Source of the DNA: an uncultured bacterium
Lineage (GTDB): Bacteria > Cyanobacteriota > Vampirovibrionia > Gastranaerophilales > Gastranaerophilaceae
NCBI GenBank assembly: GCA_905215335.1
Contig: CAJMPQ010000001.1
Location: 62,001 to 126,000 of the forward strand
DNA length: 64,000 nt
Direction: 5' to 3'
Shown here: positions 44,696 through 53,713 of the stretch, one piece after another
Numbering within the stretch: the first letter of the stretch is position 1
Layout: each line of letters opens with the position of its first letter
The notes under the pieces: model-generated
Told to the model about the DNA's origin: nothing
Database searches by the model: none
Seen by the model: the letters and a program-made list of their open reading frames with translations, nothing else
Translations under genes and position numbers: made by a program

Positions 44696-45433
44696 CTAGC
44701 TTTGTGTTGTTGTTTCAACATTTCTGCTACGTCTTGGACGTCTTGACCCTTTTTCAGAGTTGTCCTTACCACTTTTTAATTTGATGTTTTTGTCTGCTTT
44801 TTCGCCTGGCATTAAGTTACCTTTGAAAATCCAAACTTTTACACCAATTTTACCCATAATTGTATCAGCTTCTGCAAAACCGAAATCTACATCTGCTCTA
44901 AGTGTTTGAAGAGGAATTCTTCCTTCTTTTGCCCATTCAGAACGAGCGATTTCTGCTCCACCTAAACGTCCTGATACCATAACTTTGATACCTTGAACAC
45001 CTGATCTCATTGTTCTTTGCATTGCTTGTTTCATCGCACGACGGAACGCAATACGTTTTTCTAATTGTTGTGCAATAGATTCTGCAACTAATTGTGCATC
45101 TGCATCAATTCTTGCTACTTCTACTACGTTGATGATTACAGGTTTGCCAATATATTTTGTTACTTCTTGACGAAGCTCATCAATACCTTGTCCGCCACGA
45201 CCAACAACTATACCAGGTTTTGCTGTTACAACTGTGATTGTTGTATTTTGTGCTTTTCTAGCAATCCAAATTTTAGATACGCCAGCTGCATATAGTTTTT
45301 TCTTAACGAATTTTCTAATTTTAGCATCTTCTGCTACGAATGTTTTGTAGTCTTTCCATTTTGCATACCAGGTGCTAGCCCAGTCTTGGATGATTCCTAC
45401 TCTAAATCCGGTTGGATGTGTTTTTTGTCCCAT
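44696..45433 (-). CDS. rpsC: 30S ribosomal protein S3
   Basis: A 245-aa protein: [18 protein letters not shown], the KH-domain loop [13 protein letters not shown] and GVKVWIFKG are diagnostic. Part of the mRNA entry channel. The basic C-terminal tail ([13 protein letters not shown]) is lineage-specific. Confidence 0.98.
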   Translation of the reverse strand: MGQKTHPTGFRVGIIQDWASTWYAKWKDYKTFVAEDAKIRKFVKKKLYAAGVSKIWIARKAQNTTITVVTAKPGIVVGRGGQGIDELRQEVTKYIGKPVIINVVEVARIDADAQLVAESIAQQLEKRIAFRRAMKQAMQRTMRSGVQGIKVMVSGRLGGAEIARSEWAKEGRIPLQTLRADVDFGFAEADTIMGKIGVKVWIFKGNLMPGEKADKNIKLKSGKDNSEKGSRRPRRSRNVETTTQS

Positions 45434-45445
45434 TTTATTACTTTC

Positions 45446-45784
45446 CTATTTTGTTGTATCACTAACTATTAATGTAAGGTGTGATGTACGTTTCATTCTT
45501 GAATACATACGACCTTGAGCTCTAGTTCTTGCACGTTTGTATGTAACACTTTCATCAGCAAAGATTTGTGAAATCTTTAATGATTCAGCACTTACGCCGT
45601 ATTGTTCGCGAGCGTTCGCAACTGCAGCTTTCAAGTTCTTTTCAACTACTCTTGCTGCAAAATAAGGCATAAAACGTAACATATCTTGAGCTTCGATAAC
45701 AGCTTTACCTCTTACTTCGTTGATTACTCTACGAAGTTTTCTTGCTGTCATTTTTATGTCTGTTTGTCTTGCTTTTGCTTCCAT
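45446..45784 (-). CDS. rplV: 50S ribosomal protein L22
   Basis: A 112-aa protein: TARKLRRVINEVRGKAVIEA, LKAAVANAREQYGV and the tunnel loop RARTRAQGRMYSRMKRTSHL. It lines the exit tunnel. Normal position between rpsS and rpsC. Confidence 0.97.
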   Translation of the reverse strand: MEAKARQTDIKMTARKLRRVINEVRGKAVIEAQDMLRFMPYFAARVVEKNLKAAVANAREQYGVSAESLKISQIFADESVTYKRARTRAQGRMYSRMKRTSHLTLIVSDTTK

Positions 45785-45831
45785 TTTTTTTATCCTTTAT
45801 TTAATATAAATATCACTTTGGATTATTTGTA

Positions 45832-46113
45832 CTAACCTCTTTTTGCAGTCTTATCTGAACCTGCGTGACCTTTAAATAGTCTTGTTGGAGCAAATTCGCC
45901 CAACTTGTGTCCAACCATTTGTTCTGTAATATAAACAGGTACGTGAGTTTTACCGTTGTGTACAGCAATTGTATGGTTTAACATATCAGGTACAATCATT
46001 GATGCTCTTGACCAAGTTTTGATAACTTTCTTTTCTGAGTTAGCATTCATTTTGTCTATTTTCTTTTGTAGAGCTTCTTCTACATATGCACCTTTTTTTA
46101 ATGAACGTGCCAT
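45832..46113 (-). CDS. rpsS: 30S ribosomal protein S19
   Basis: A 93-aa protein: [40 protein letters not shown] and [16 protein letters not shown] are diagnostic. It forms the 30S head with S13. AAAGGAG precedes the ATG. Confidence 0.98.
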   Translation of the reverse strand: MARSLKKGAYVEEALQKKIDKMNANSEKKVIKTWSRASMIVPDMLNHTIAVHNGKTHVPVYITEQMVGHKLGEFAPTRLFKGHAGSDKTAKRG

Positions 46114-46187
46114 TTATTTCTCCTTTTACTTTTTTGTGAATTTGGTGGGAGAAAAGTAATTAAATTACTTTTTCTCCACTACCTTAA

Positions 46188-47018
46188 TTATCTTGATTTT
46201 CTTCTTCTAACAATTAACTTATCAGAAGCTTTGCCTTTTTTACGAGTTTTGTAACCAAGAGCAGGTTTACCCCAAGGTGTTTTAGGGTGTCCACCAGGAC
46301 CTGTTTTACCTTCACCACCACCGTGTGGGTGATCGCAAGGGTTCATAGTTACACCACGAACTGTTGGTCTGATACCCATATAACGTTTTCTACCAGCTTT
46401 ACCGATTGATAAGTTTTTGAATTCAGAATTGCCTAGCATACCAATTGTTGCCATACATTCTTTTCTTACCATTCTCATTTCGCCTGATGGAAGTTTGATT
46501 GTTACATAGTTACCTTCTTTTGCCATAACTTGAGCAGCATTACCAGCAGCTCTTACCATAACTCCGCCACGACCTGGATTTAATTCAATGTTGTGTACAA
46601 TTGAACCTAATGGAATCAATTCTAGTGGAAGTGCGTTACCTGTTTGTACAGGAGCTTCTGGACCACTAACGATTACATCACCTACGTTTAAACCTTCTGG
46701 AGTTAAGATATATCTTTTTTCACCATCTGCATAGAAACATAGTGAAATTCTTACGTTTCTGTTTGGATCGTATTCAATAGTTTTAACTGTTGCAGGTACG
46801 CCAAACTTTTCTCTTTTAAAATCGATTACACGGTATGTTCTTTTTACACCGCCACCTTTATGACGACATGTAATTCTACCTGTATTATTTCTTCCTGCTG
46901 TTTTTTTCAATGATTTTAACAATGATTTTTCAGGAGTTGATGTTGTGATTTCTTGGTAATCACTTTTTGTCATGCCTCTTTGTCCCGGAGACGTCGGATT
47001 AATTTTTCTAATAGCCAT
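46188..47018 (-). CDS. rplB: 50S ribosomal protein L2
   Basis: A 276-aa protein: [39 protein letters not shown] and the peptidyl-transferase region [20 protein letters not shown]. Needed for subunit joining and peptidyl transfer. Normal length; 3 bp from rplW. Confidence 0.98.
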   Translation of the reverse strand: MAIRKINPTSPGQRGMTKSDYQEITTSTPEKSLLKSLKKTAGRNNTGRITCRHKGGGVKRTYRVIDFKREKFGVPATVKTIEYDPNRNVRISLCFYADGEKRYILTPEGLNVGDVIVSGPEAPVQTGNALPLELIPLGSIVHNIELNPGRGGVMVRAAGNAAQVMAKEGNYVTIKLPSGEMRMVRKECMATIGMLGNSEFKNLSIGKAGRKRYMGIRPTVRGVTMNPCDHPHGGGEGKTGPGGHPKTPWGKPALGYKTRKKGKASDKLIVRRRKSR

Positions 47019-47021
47019 TTT

Positions 47022-47318
47022 CTACACTCCTATGAATTCTAATGGTTCGCCATCAATTGTTACGATAGCTTTCTTACTTGAATCTGTTCTACCAAATTTA
47101 TATCCCATTCTTTTTTCGTGTGATGGCATATAAACTGTTCTTACTTTTTTAACTTTTCTTCCTGGAAAAGCTAATTCTACAGCTTTAGCAATTTCTACTT
47201 TTGTTGCATCTTTTCTAACTTCGAAAGTATATTGTGCATTTTCTGTTGCTGCCACTGATTTTTCTGTAATTAATGATCTTTTAATTACGTCATATAATTT
47301 TTCTGTTTCTTTACTCAT
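47022..47318 (-). CDS. rplW: 50S ribosomal protein L23
   Basis: A 98-aa protein: YDVIKRSLITEKSVAATENA and YTFEVRKDATKVEIAKAVE. It is the docking site for trigger factor and SRP at the tunnel exit. It overlaps rplD by one base. Confidence 0.96.
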   Translation of the reverse strand: MSKETEKLYDVIKRSLITEKSVAATENAQYTFEVRKDATKVEIAKAVELAFPGRKVKKVRTVYMPSHEKRMGYKFGRTDSSKKAIVTIDGEPLEFIGV

Positions 47319-47944
47319 TATTGTAACCTTTCTGTAATTTCATTTACAGCAGATTCAGTCATAACAACAAAATCAGCTTCCAATAAATCTTTCACATTTA
47401 AGTTTGTAGGCAATAAAAGTTTTACACTTGGAATATTTCTTGCTGATAATTCTAAGTTTTTATTTTCTTCAGCTTTTGTATCAGCTACAACTAAAACTTT
47501 TCCGCTTACGTTTAATGATTTTAACGCACTAACCATTAATTTTGTTTTTGGTTCTGCAATTGTTGAGAAATCTTTTACTACAACCAATTGAGCTTCTCTT
47601 GCTGACAATGCTGATTTAAGTGCTAATTGTCTAGCTTTTTGAGGCATATTGAATGCATAGCTTCTTGGTTTTGGTCCAAAGATTACACCACCACCAGCGA
47701 ATAATGGAGAACGTAGAGAACCTGCTCTAGCTCTACCTGTACCTTTTTGTTTCCAAGGTTTTTTACCGCCGCCTGCTACTTCTGCTCTTGTTTTTGCACA
47801 AGCTGAACCTTGACGAGCATTATTTAATTGTCTTCTTAATGCTAAGTGCATTACATGTAAATTAGGTTCTACTCCGAAAACACTTTTTTCTAATGTGATT
47901 TCGCCTAATTTTTCACCATTTGTACTTAATATTTCTTTTGACAT
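47318..47944 (-). CDS. rplD: 50S ribosomal protein L4
   Basis: A 208-aa protein: GGGKKPWKQKGTGRARAGSL and SPLFAGGGVIFGPKPRSYAF are diagnostic of the L4 tunnel loop. In E. coli L4 represses the S10 operon; whether this holds here is unknown. The gap to rplC is 106 bp. Confidence 0.97.
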   Translation of the reverse strand: MSKEILSTNGEKLGEITLEKSVFGVEPNLHVMHLALRRQLNNARQGSACAKTRAEVAGGGKKPWKQKGTGRARAGSLRSPLFAGGGVIFGPKPRSYAFNMPQKARQLALKSALSAREAQLVVVKDFSTIAEPKTKLMVSALKSLNVSGKVLVVADTKAEENKNLELSARNIPSVKLLLPTNLNVKDLLEADFVVMTESAVNEITERLQ

Positions 47945-48050
47945 TTTAATTTTTCCTTTTATCTCTTACTACTGCCTGTTACCCCTTTCGGTTTCCCGTT
48001 TTATATGGCAACTCGGGATTTTTAAAACTTTTCTGTTCGTCTGGTATTTA

Positions 48051-48686
48051 CTAATTCCATTTTGTTCTTGTAGGAACGATTGTTACTAATCTTCCTTCAC
48101 AGCCAGGAACTGATCCTTTTACTAACACGATTCCGTTAGCTGAATCAACTTTTACTAATTTTAATTTAGTAATTGTAACTCTTTCATTACCCATGTTACC
48201 AGCCATTCTTTTTCCTTTGATAACACGGCTTGGAGTTGTACCTGCACCGATTGAACCAGGTTCTCTGTGGTTTTTAGAACCGTGAGCCATAGGTCCTCTT
48301 CCAAAGTTCCATCTTTTTACTGTACCTTGGAAACCTTTACCTATTGATTTACCTGTTACATCAACTTTTTCAACATTATCTAATACTGATAATTCAACTT
48401 TATCGCCTACTTTGTAATCTTGTGGATTATCTACTCTGAATTCTTGTAGATGTCTGTAGTTTGATAAGTTATTTTTCTTGAAATGACCTAATTGAGCTTT
48501 TGTCAAGTGTTTTTCTTTAGCTGCTACAGTACCAACTTGGATAGCGTTGTAACCATCAGTTTCTACTGTTTTTACTTGAGTTACTACAGTTTCGTCAACT
48601 TTAATAACTGTTACAGGGATAGCCAAACCTTGTTCATCAAAGATTTGAGTCATTCCAACTTTTTTTCCTATTACACCTAGTGTCAT
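48051..48686 (-). CDS. rplC: 50S ribosomal protein L3
   Basis: A 211-aa protein: GVIGKKVGMTQIFDEQGLAI, GKGFQGTVKRWNFGRGPMAH and GTTPSRVIKGKRMAGNMGNE are diagnostic. It binds near the 3' end of 23S rRNA. It is preceded by an unusual 209-bp spacer after rpsJ. Confidence 0.97.
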   Translation of the reverse strand: MTLGVIGKKVGMTQIFDEQGLAIPVTVIKVDETVVTQVKTVETDGYNAIQVGTVAAKEKHLTKAQLGHFKKNNLSNYRHLQEFRVDNPQDYKVGDKVELSVLDNVEKVDVTGKSIGKGFQGTVKRWNFGRGPMAHGSKNHREPGSIGAGTTPSRVIKGKRMAGNMGNERVTITKLKLVKVDSANGIVLVKGSVPGCEGRLVTIVPTRTKWN

Positions 48687-48895
48687 ATTCTACCTTTCTA
48701 GCTCGCTCGTGTTTAGTTTAACCCAGAAGGTTTCCCTACTTTCGAGTTTGCATTTTCTCTTGCGAGCGCTACTTGCTTACTGTTCTTTTACCTCTTGAAG
48801 GACTTTCACCTTCCATACCGCCGATGGGTATGTAGTAGATCACATTATTTATGCATAATGCTTATTCAATTTTCAGTGACTGGAATCTTAGCAAA
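48687..48895 (-). other. Structured, GC-richer spacer between rpsJ and rplC
   Basis: This 209-bp spacer is clearly less AT-rich than other intergenic DNA in the window. On the minus strand it reads GGAAGGTGAAAGTCCTTC (a self-complementary hairpin), then AAGCAAGTAGCG and CGAAAGTAGGGAAACCTTC, with further complementary segments (GCTCG/CGAGC). The GGTGAAAGTCC-type hairpin recalls bacterial group II intron RNA, but no intron ORF or catalytic domain V is visible. It may be an intron remnant or a structured operon leader. Confidence 0.45.
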
Positions 48896-49213
48896 CTATC
48901 TTGCTTCGATATCTACACCAGCCGGTAAATCTAATCTACGTAACTCTTCCATTGTCTGTTGAGTTGGTTCGTATATATCGATAATACGTTTATGTGTTCT
49001 CATTTCGAAATGTTCACGAGATTTTTTATCTACGTGTGGTGAACGTAATACGCAATATATACGTCTTTTTGTAGGTAAAGGAATAGGGCCAGCTACTTTA
49101 GCGTCTGTTCTTTTTGCTGTTTCTACGATTTTTTCAGCAGATACATCAATTAGTTTGTGATCATAAGCTTTCAAACAAACTCTGATTCTGTTTTTCTTAG
49201 TGCTACTTGCCAT
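48896..49213 (-). CDS. rpsJ: 30S ribosomal protein S10
   Basis: A 105-aa protein: [40 protein letters not shown] and [17 protein letters not shown] are diagnostic. S10 is also the NusE antitermination factor. The ATG at 49213 has better spacing from AAAAAGGA than the ATG 6 nt upstream. First gene of the S10-type operon, driven by the promoter at 49334-49362. Confidence 0.97.
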   Translation of the reverse strand: MASSTKKNRIRVCLKAYDHKLIDVSAEKIVETAKRTDAKVAGPIPLPTKRRIYCVLRSPHVDKKSREHFEMRTHKRIIDIYEPTQQTMEELRRLDLPAGVDIEAR

Positions 49214-49333
49214 TTGCATTCCTTTTTCTTTTTATGTACTACACTCAGCAAAGGGTTTAATCTCTGCCACCACTTGAAGTTCGCTATTCAAAAATATTTC
49301 GGATATTTTACTTACTATACTTCAAGCATATAT

Positions 49334-49362
49334 ATCTTAAGATAAACAAAACACACTGTCAA
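49334..49362 (-). promoter_or_regulatory. Promoter of the S10 ribosomal operon
   Basis: On the minus strand TTGACA (49362-49357), a 17-bp spacer and TAAGAT (49339-49334), close to the sigma-70 consensus. The leader of about 115 nt can form a long-range stem (CTTGAAGT with ACTTCAAG), a possible regulatory structure. Confidence 0.8.
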
Positions 49363-49427
49363 CCGTGTTTTTCCATGTTTGTTTAGTTTTGTAACAATCT
49401 GTTTTGCTTGTTTTTTGGAAAATTTAT

Positions 49428-50003
49428 CTACTGTTTTTTAGATGATAAATCTTCTCCAAATAATGAACTTATTTGTTTATTATTATAAATATTTTGTTCA
49501 ATTCTAGAAGCTTCACTATCTGCATATTTAACTGCTTCTTGTAAATTTGTCGGTAAATCACGTTTTGGATTTGCCATTGACTTAAATTGTTCAAAAAACA
49601 ATTTCATACCATTTGATAATTTATATTTAAAAATTTCAAAATTTGAGTAACCACTTCTTGCTAAATTTTGAGAATTTGCATTGTATGCAGTTCTCAAATT
49701 ATCTCGTTGTGATGCTTTATTAAGAGAAGTATCAAAGATTTTCACTTGGTTCTGAGTAACCTTTCTAGCTTCTTGAGATACCGGAATCACCTTAAAGGCA
49801 TTTTTACTCGGTAGATATTCAATATCAAAGTGTTTATTCTTTGCCTGTTCAGATATCACTTCTCGTAAACCTTCAACAGCACTGTTGATAGATGATTTTT
49901 TTGTCAAATATTCAGTTAACTGAGACATAGCCTCTGGATTTGGTTTTTTAAAAGCCATACCAAAATTTGGTTGGGTTGATGGGGTATTGTTTCTAATTTG
50001 CAT
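49428..50003 (-). CDS. NFGMAF-family lineage protein, tandem copy 3
   Basis: A 191-aa protein of unknown function. The leader MQIRNNTPSTQPNFGMAF is nearly identical to those of the next two genes upstream. The shared HFDI segment (NKHFDIEYLPSKNAF) and a DLPTNL...ADSEAS block near the C terminus also recur in the paralogues. Bodies have diverged strongly while the leader is conserved. No membrane segment or signal peptide of a known type. Confidence 0.75.
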   Translation of the reverse strand: MQIRNNTPSTQPNFGMAFKKPNPEAMSQLTEYLTKKSSINSAVEGLREVISEQAKNKHFDIEYLPSKNAFKVIPVSQEARKVTQNQVKIFDTSLNKASQRDNLRTAYNANSQNLARSGYSNFEIFKYKLSNGMKLFFEQFKSMANPKRDLPTNLQEAVKYADSEASRIEQNIYNNKQISSLFGEDLSSKKQ

Positions 50004-50166
50004 TTTTATATCCTTAAATATTTACTATTTACACTATATTGCAAAACACATAAATATATTTTTTGCTAAATTTGCCTTGTTATTTTTACAAACTTAACAA
50101 ACCTAAAAGACACTATGTATAAACATAGTGCCTTTTAGTATACATAAATTGCATCTAAACAAACTT

Positions 50167-50709
50167 TTAATCTTTAAAAGCATCATTAATTAGCTTATGT
50201 TTATTTATTCTTTTTTCTGCAACTTTTTCCAAAGCTGTTGCATCTTCAGCTGCGAAAATTAAATTCTCCGGTAGTGAATATTTTGGATTCATTTTTACCT
50301 TCAATCTACCTTTTATAATTTCAAAAAACATCTTGCCAATTACTTTTGCCTTTTTAAAATTTGATCCGCTTTTTTCTGCAAGTTCCCATTCTTTTTCTAA
50401 ATTCGCTCTAATCTGTTTTAGAGGAGTTAACCTTCCTCCTACATCACCTTTATATGTCAAAGTTGTAGCTACAGCTTGAGCATCAAGAGTCTTTGGAACA
50501 AGTAAAATTTCATCACCAACACTACTATATTTAATATCAAAGTGTTTGTTGTGCATTTGCTCACGTCTTATTTGTTCAATACCTTTTTTAACCAACGAAG
50601 GTTTACGTTTTTTAGTAACATATTTTGTAAAAGATTGCATATCATCAGGTTTCAAAAACGCCATTCCAAAATTTGGCTGAGTTGATGAGGTATTATTTCT
50701 AACTTGCAT
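50167..50709 (-). CDS. NFGMAF-family lineage protein, tandem copy 2
   Basis: A 180-aa paralogue of the genes on both sides. The leader MQVRNNTSSTQPNFGMAFLK is followed by EQMHNKHFDIKYSSVGDEIL, and a SLPENLIFAAEDATALEK block sits near the C terminus, matching LPKNLLYASEDATML in copy 1. Function unknown. AAAGGAACTCG lies upstream. Confidence 0.75.
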   Translation of the reverse strand: MQVRNNTSSTQPNFGMAFLKPDDMQSFTKYVTKKRKPSLVKKGIEQIRREQMHNKHFDIKYSSVGDEILLVPKTLDAQAVATTLTYKGDVGGRLTPLKQIRANLEKEWELAEKSGSNFKKAKVIGKMFFEIIKGRLKVKMNPKYSLPENLIFAAEDATALEKVAEKRINKHKLINDAFKD

Positions 50710-50743
50710 AACGAGTTCCTTTCTATGAGATTTAAAAACTTAG

Positions 50744-51292
50744 TTACTCCTTAAAAGCATCTTCTATAATTTTGTCAAACTTTAGAATTTCATCTAATTC
50801 TTTATCCAACATCGTAGCATCTTCTGAAGCATAGAGTAAATTTTTCGGAAGACAATATTTTGGATTATCTTTTATAAACTTTTTAAGATTATGTTCAGCC
50901 AAAAATACTCTATAACGTCCTACTAACTTTTGATACCAAGATGTACTTGTATTTAACAATGCCTTTTCTTTTTTTAAATTTTTTTGCATTATTGTTAATT
51001 GAGTTTCTCTATCAGGCATATCCTTCGGATATTTTATATCTCTAAATAGCTTAGATGCATCTGCTGAATTTGGTCTTATCATTATGCCTTCAGTATCCCC
51101 ATCATAAGCATGCCAAATATCAAAGTGCTTATTGCTTTTCTGTTCTTTTATTATCTGTTCAAGCCCTTTTCCTATAAGAACATTATTTTTTTCGTTTTCT
51201 GTAACAAACTTTTTAAATTTATCCATTTGATTAGGCTTCACAAATGCCATACCAAAATTTGGCTGAGTTGGGGTAATTGTTCTAACTTGCAT
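50744..51292 (-). CDS. NFGMAF-family lineage protein, tandem copy 1
   Basis: A 182-aa paralogue. The ATG at 51292 (MQVRTITPTQPNFGMAF) is chosen because AAAGGAG lies at good spacing; an earlier in-frame ATG at 51316 adds eight unrelated residues and overlaps that site. NKHFDIWHAYDGDTEG and LPKNLLYASEDATML are shared with the downstream copies. Function unknown. Confidence 0.75.
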   Translation of the reverse strand: MQVRTITPTQPNFGMAFVKPNQMDKFKKFVTENEKNNVLIGKGLEQIIKEQKSNKHFDIWHAYDGDTEGIMIRPNSADASKLFRDIKYPKDMPDRETQLTIMQKNLKKEKALLNTSTSWYQKLVGRYRVFLAEHNLKKFIKDNPKYCLPKNLLYASEDATMLDKELDEILKFDKIIEDAFKE

Positions 51293-51362
51293 AAATTTGA
51301 CTCCTTTTATTTTCAATAAATTTTAAGTTGAAAGAAACAAATTTTTGCTACTCACATATAAA

Positions 51363-52736
51363 TTACTTTACAAAAGTTTTTATTTGTTCAATCTTTTCTA
51401 ATGAGTCACTTTCAATATAAATTCTCAAAAGAGGTTCAGTTCCTGAAGGACGGACTAAAATCCAAGTTGTTCCATCTTCTAAATATAATTTAACACCATC
51501 TTTAAAATCTTTTTTAGCTATTTTTTGAGAAGCTATAACTTCATAATTACTAAATTTTTCTAATACAGGTTTAACTTCATCTTGGCTATCTAGCTTTTTG
51601 TCAACTCGAGTATTATGGAACTTACATCCTACAAATTGTTCCAAATCTCTTTGTAATTGAGTCAAAGTTTTATTTTCATAAGCCATAGCTTCTAAAATCA
51701 ATAGATTTGCAAGGATTCCGTCTTTTTCCGGAATATGACCTTGAATACTTAAACCTCCTGATTCCTCTCCTGCAATTATTGGATTGTATTTGCGCATAGC
51801 TTCACCAACGTGTTTAAAACCTACAGGTGTCTCAATAACTTCTACACCAAGTTTTTCTGCAACAATATTCAACATTAAACTTGCACCAACTGTTTTAACT
51901 AAACAACCAGAATAATTTTTATTTTTCTTAAGGTGCATCAACAAAATTGCAATAATTTCATTTGGTGTTACATATTCACCATGTTCATTTATTACACCGA
52001 ATCTATCTGAATCTCCATCATTTGCAAAACCTACATAATCTTTATGTGATTTAACATATTCAATTAACTCTCCTAAAAATTGAGGTTTTGGTTCTGGCAT
52101 TCCACCACCAAAATTTGGATCATGGTACATGTGAATACTATCATATTTAATATTTTTATCTGACAATAATTTATCAAAATAACCAATACTTGCGGCATAC
52201 AAACCATCAAAAATAATATGAGTTTTTAATTCTTTTATTTTTTCAAAATCAATAATTTCTTTTATTCTTTTAAAATAGTTTTGCGAAAAATCTGTATAAA
52301 TCAATTTACCTTTAATATGAGAATTAAAATCTTTTCCTAAATTTGCAACAATTTCATCAGTAATATCACTTGTTGCAGGACCCGCATAATCTGGAATAAA
52401 TTTAATACCAAGGTATTCCGGAGGATTATGTGATGCTGTAAACATAATCGCACAAGCATCTAAATATTTTGCATTAAATGCCAATACTGGAGTTGGCAAA
52501 ACTTTATCACTATATAAAACTTTAAAACCTAAGTCTTTTAAAATTTCAGCACATTGCATTGAAAATTCTTTAGCCATATTTCGTGGATCATAACCTACAA
52601 TAATAGTTTTATAAATCCCATAAGTATCAAAAACATATTTTCCAATAGCCTTCGATACAATTTCAACATTTTCAGAATTGAAATCTTTTCCTACTACAGC
52701 TCTCCAACCATCAGTCCCAAATTTTATATTACTCAT
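51363..52736 (-). CDS. Phosphoglucomutase/phosphomannomutase family protein
   Basis: A 457-aa alpha-D-phosphohexomutase. It has all four loops: the phosphoserine loop TASHNPPEYLGIKF, the metal loop NDGDSDRFGV (DGDSDR), the sugar-binding loop GEESGGLS and the phosphate loop RPSGTEPLLRIYIES. Phosphoglucomutase, phosphomannomutase and related activities share this scaffold, so the exact sugar is open; the E-E-S-G-G loop fits glucose/mannose enzymes. It is the last gene before the divergent pheA. Confidence 0.9.
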   Translation of the reverse strand: MSNIKFGTDGWRAVVGKDFNSENVEIVSKAIGKYVFDTYGIYKTIIVGYDPRNMAKEFSMQCAEILKDLGFKVLYSDKVLPTPVLAFNAKYLDACAIMFTASHNPPEYLGIKFIPDYAGPATSDITDEIVANLGKDFNSHIKGKLIYTDFSQNYFKRIKEIIDFEKIKELKTHIIFDGLYAASIGYFDKLLSDKNIKYDSIHMYHDPNFGGGMPEPKPQFLGELIEYVKSHKDYVGFANDGDSDRFGVINEHGEYVTPNEIIAILLMHLKKNKNYSGCLVKTVGASLMLNIVAEKLGVEVIETPVGFKHVGEAMRKYNPIIAGEESGGLSIQGHIPEKDGILANLLILEAMAYENKTLTQLQRDLEQFVGCKFHNTRVDKKLDSQDEVKPVLEKFSNYEVIASQKIAKKDFKDGVKLYLEDGTTWILVRPSGTEPLLRIYIESDSLEKIEQIKTFVK

Positions 52737-52800
52737 ATTCAGCTTTCCTTCTCTCTTAATTTCTGATATAATTCTAATTGAAATATGGAGCTAAGTAAAT

Positions 52801-53661
52801 ATGAATTTCGAATCCGTAAAAAATATTGCATACCTAGAGCCTCAAAATTCATTTTCTGAAATTGCAAAAGATGAATTCTGCAACAAATATGGAATAAAAA
52901 GTTTTTCTACTCCTATAAAAACCATTAAACAAATTGTAGATTATGTATCTCAAAATCAAGTAGATACATTAGGAGTTTTGCCTGTAGAAAATACTCTTGA
53001 CGGAACTATCAGAGAATCTTTAGATTGCTTAATAGCTGAGGAAAATCAAAATATTAAAATCATATCTGAAATAGTTTTACCGGTTGAATATTGTTTATTA
53101 TCTAAAACTACAGAATTCTATAGTATTACAGGATTGATTGCAACACCAAGACTTATTGGTAAATGTCAGGAATTTATAAATAATGAATTACCTAGACATT
53201 TAAATATAATTGAAAAAGCTTCAATGCTTGAATCTGCACAAGATTTAAGAAATCATAATTTGACTTATGCTTCAATCGGCAACAAAAAAATTGCAGAAAC
53301 TTGTATGCTAAATATTCTAAAAGAAAACATTCACGATGACAAAAATAACCATACAAGATATGTACTAATTGGAAATATTGAAACTGATATTACTAATAAC
53401 GACAAAACTACAATCGCATTCAAAACTGCTAATAAACCTGGAGCGTTATTAGAAATTTTAAAAGTATTCCTAGAAAATAATGTAAACCTTTCTTATATTT
53501 CATCAAGACAATCGAAATATAATGAAAATGAATATATTTTTATAGTAAGCCTTGATGGACACATAAAAGAACCTAAAATTAAAGAAACTATTGATAAAAT
53601 TATCCCTATAACATCTTTCTTTAAAAACCTGGGTTCTTATACAAACGGCCAAATAAAATAG
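52801..53661 (+). CDS. pheA: Prephenate dehydratase
   Basis: A 286-aa monofunctional prephenate dehydratase converting prephenate to phenylpyruvate in phenylalanine synthesis. The dehydratase domain (residues ~8-190) has GVLPVENTLDGTIRESLD and the catalytic motif NNHTRYVLI (Thr-Arg-Tyr for the usual Thr-Arg-Phe). An ACT regulatory domain follows (~200-280) with NKPGALLEILKVFLENNVNL and SRQSK, the phenylalanine-binding region. No chorismate mutase is fused. A bidirectional terminator follows. Confidence 0.93.
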   Translation: MNFESVKNIAYLEPQNSFSEIAKDEFCNKYGIKSFSTPIKTIKQIVDYVSQNQVDTLGVLPVENTLDGTIRESLDCLIAEENQNIKIISEIVLPVEYCLLSKTTEFYSITGLIATPRLIGKCQEFINNELPRHLNIIEKASMLESAQDLRNHNLTYASIGNKKIAETCMLNILKENIHDDKNNHTRYVLIGNIETDITNNDKTTIAFKTANKPGALLEILKVFLENNVNLSYISSRQSKYNENEYIFIVSLDGHIKEPKIKETIDKIIPITSFFKNLGSYTNGQIK

Positions 53662-53666
53662 AAAAT

Positions 53667-53699
53667 AAAAAAAGAAGATTTAAATAATCTTCTTTTTTT
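53667..53699. terminator. Bidirectional terminator between pheA and miaB
   Basis: A 14-bp A/T-heavy stem (AAAAAAAGAAGATT, 5-nt loop) with T runs on both strands, between convergent genes. Confidence 0.85.
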
Positions 53700-53713
53700 A
53701 TTTATTTAAATTT

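Noticed and set aside
42063..46159. Open frames on the plus strand opposite the ribosomal protein genes
   Set aside because: They are antisense shadows of well-identified ribosomal proteins, with Ser/Phe/Cys-rich nonsense compositions.
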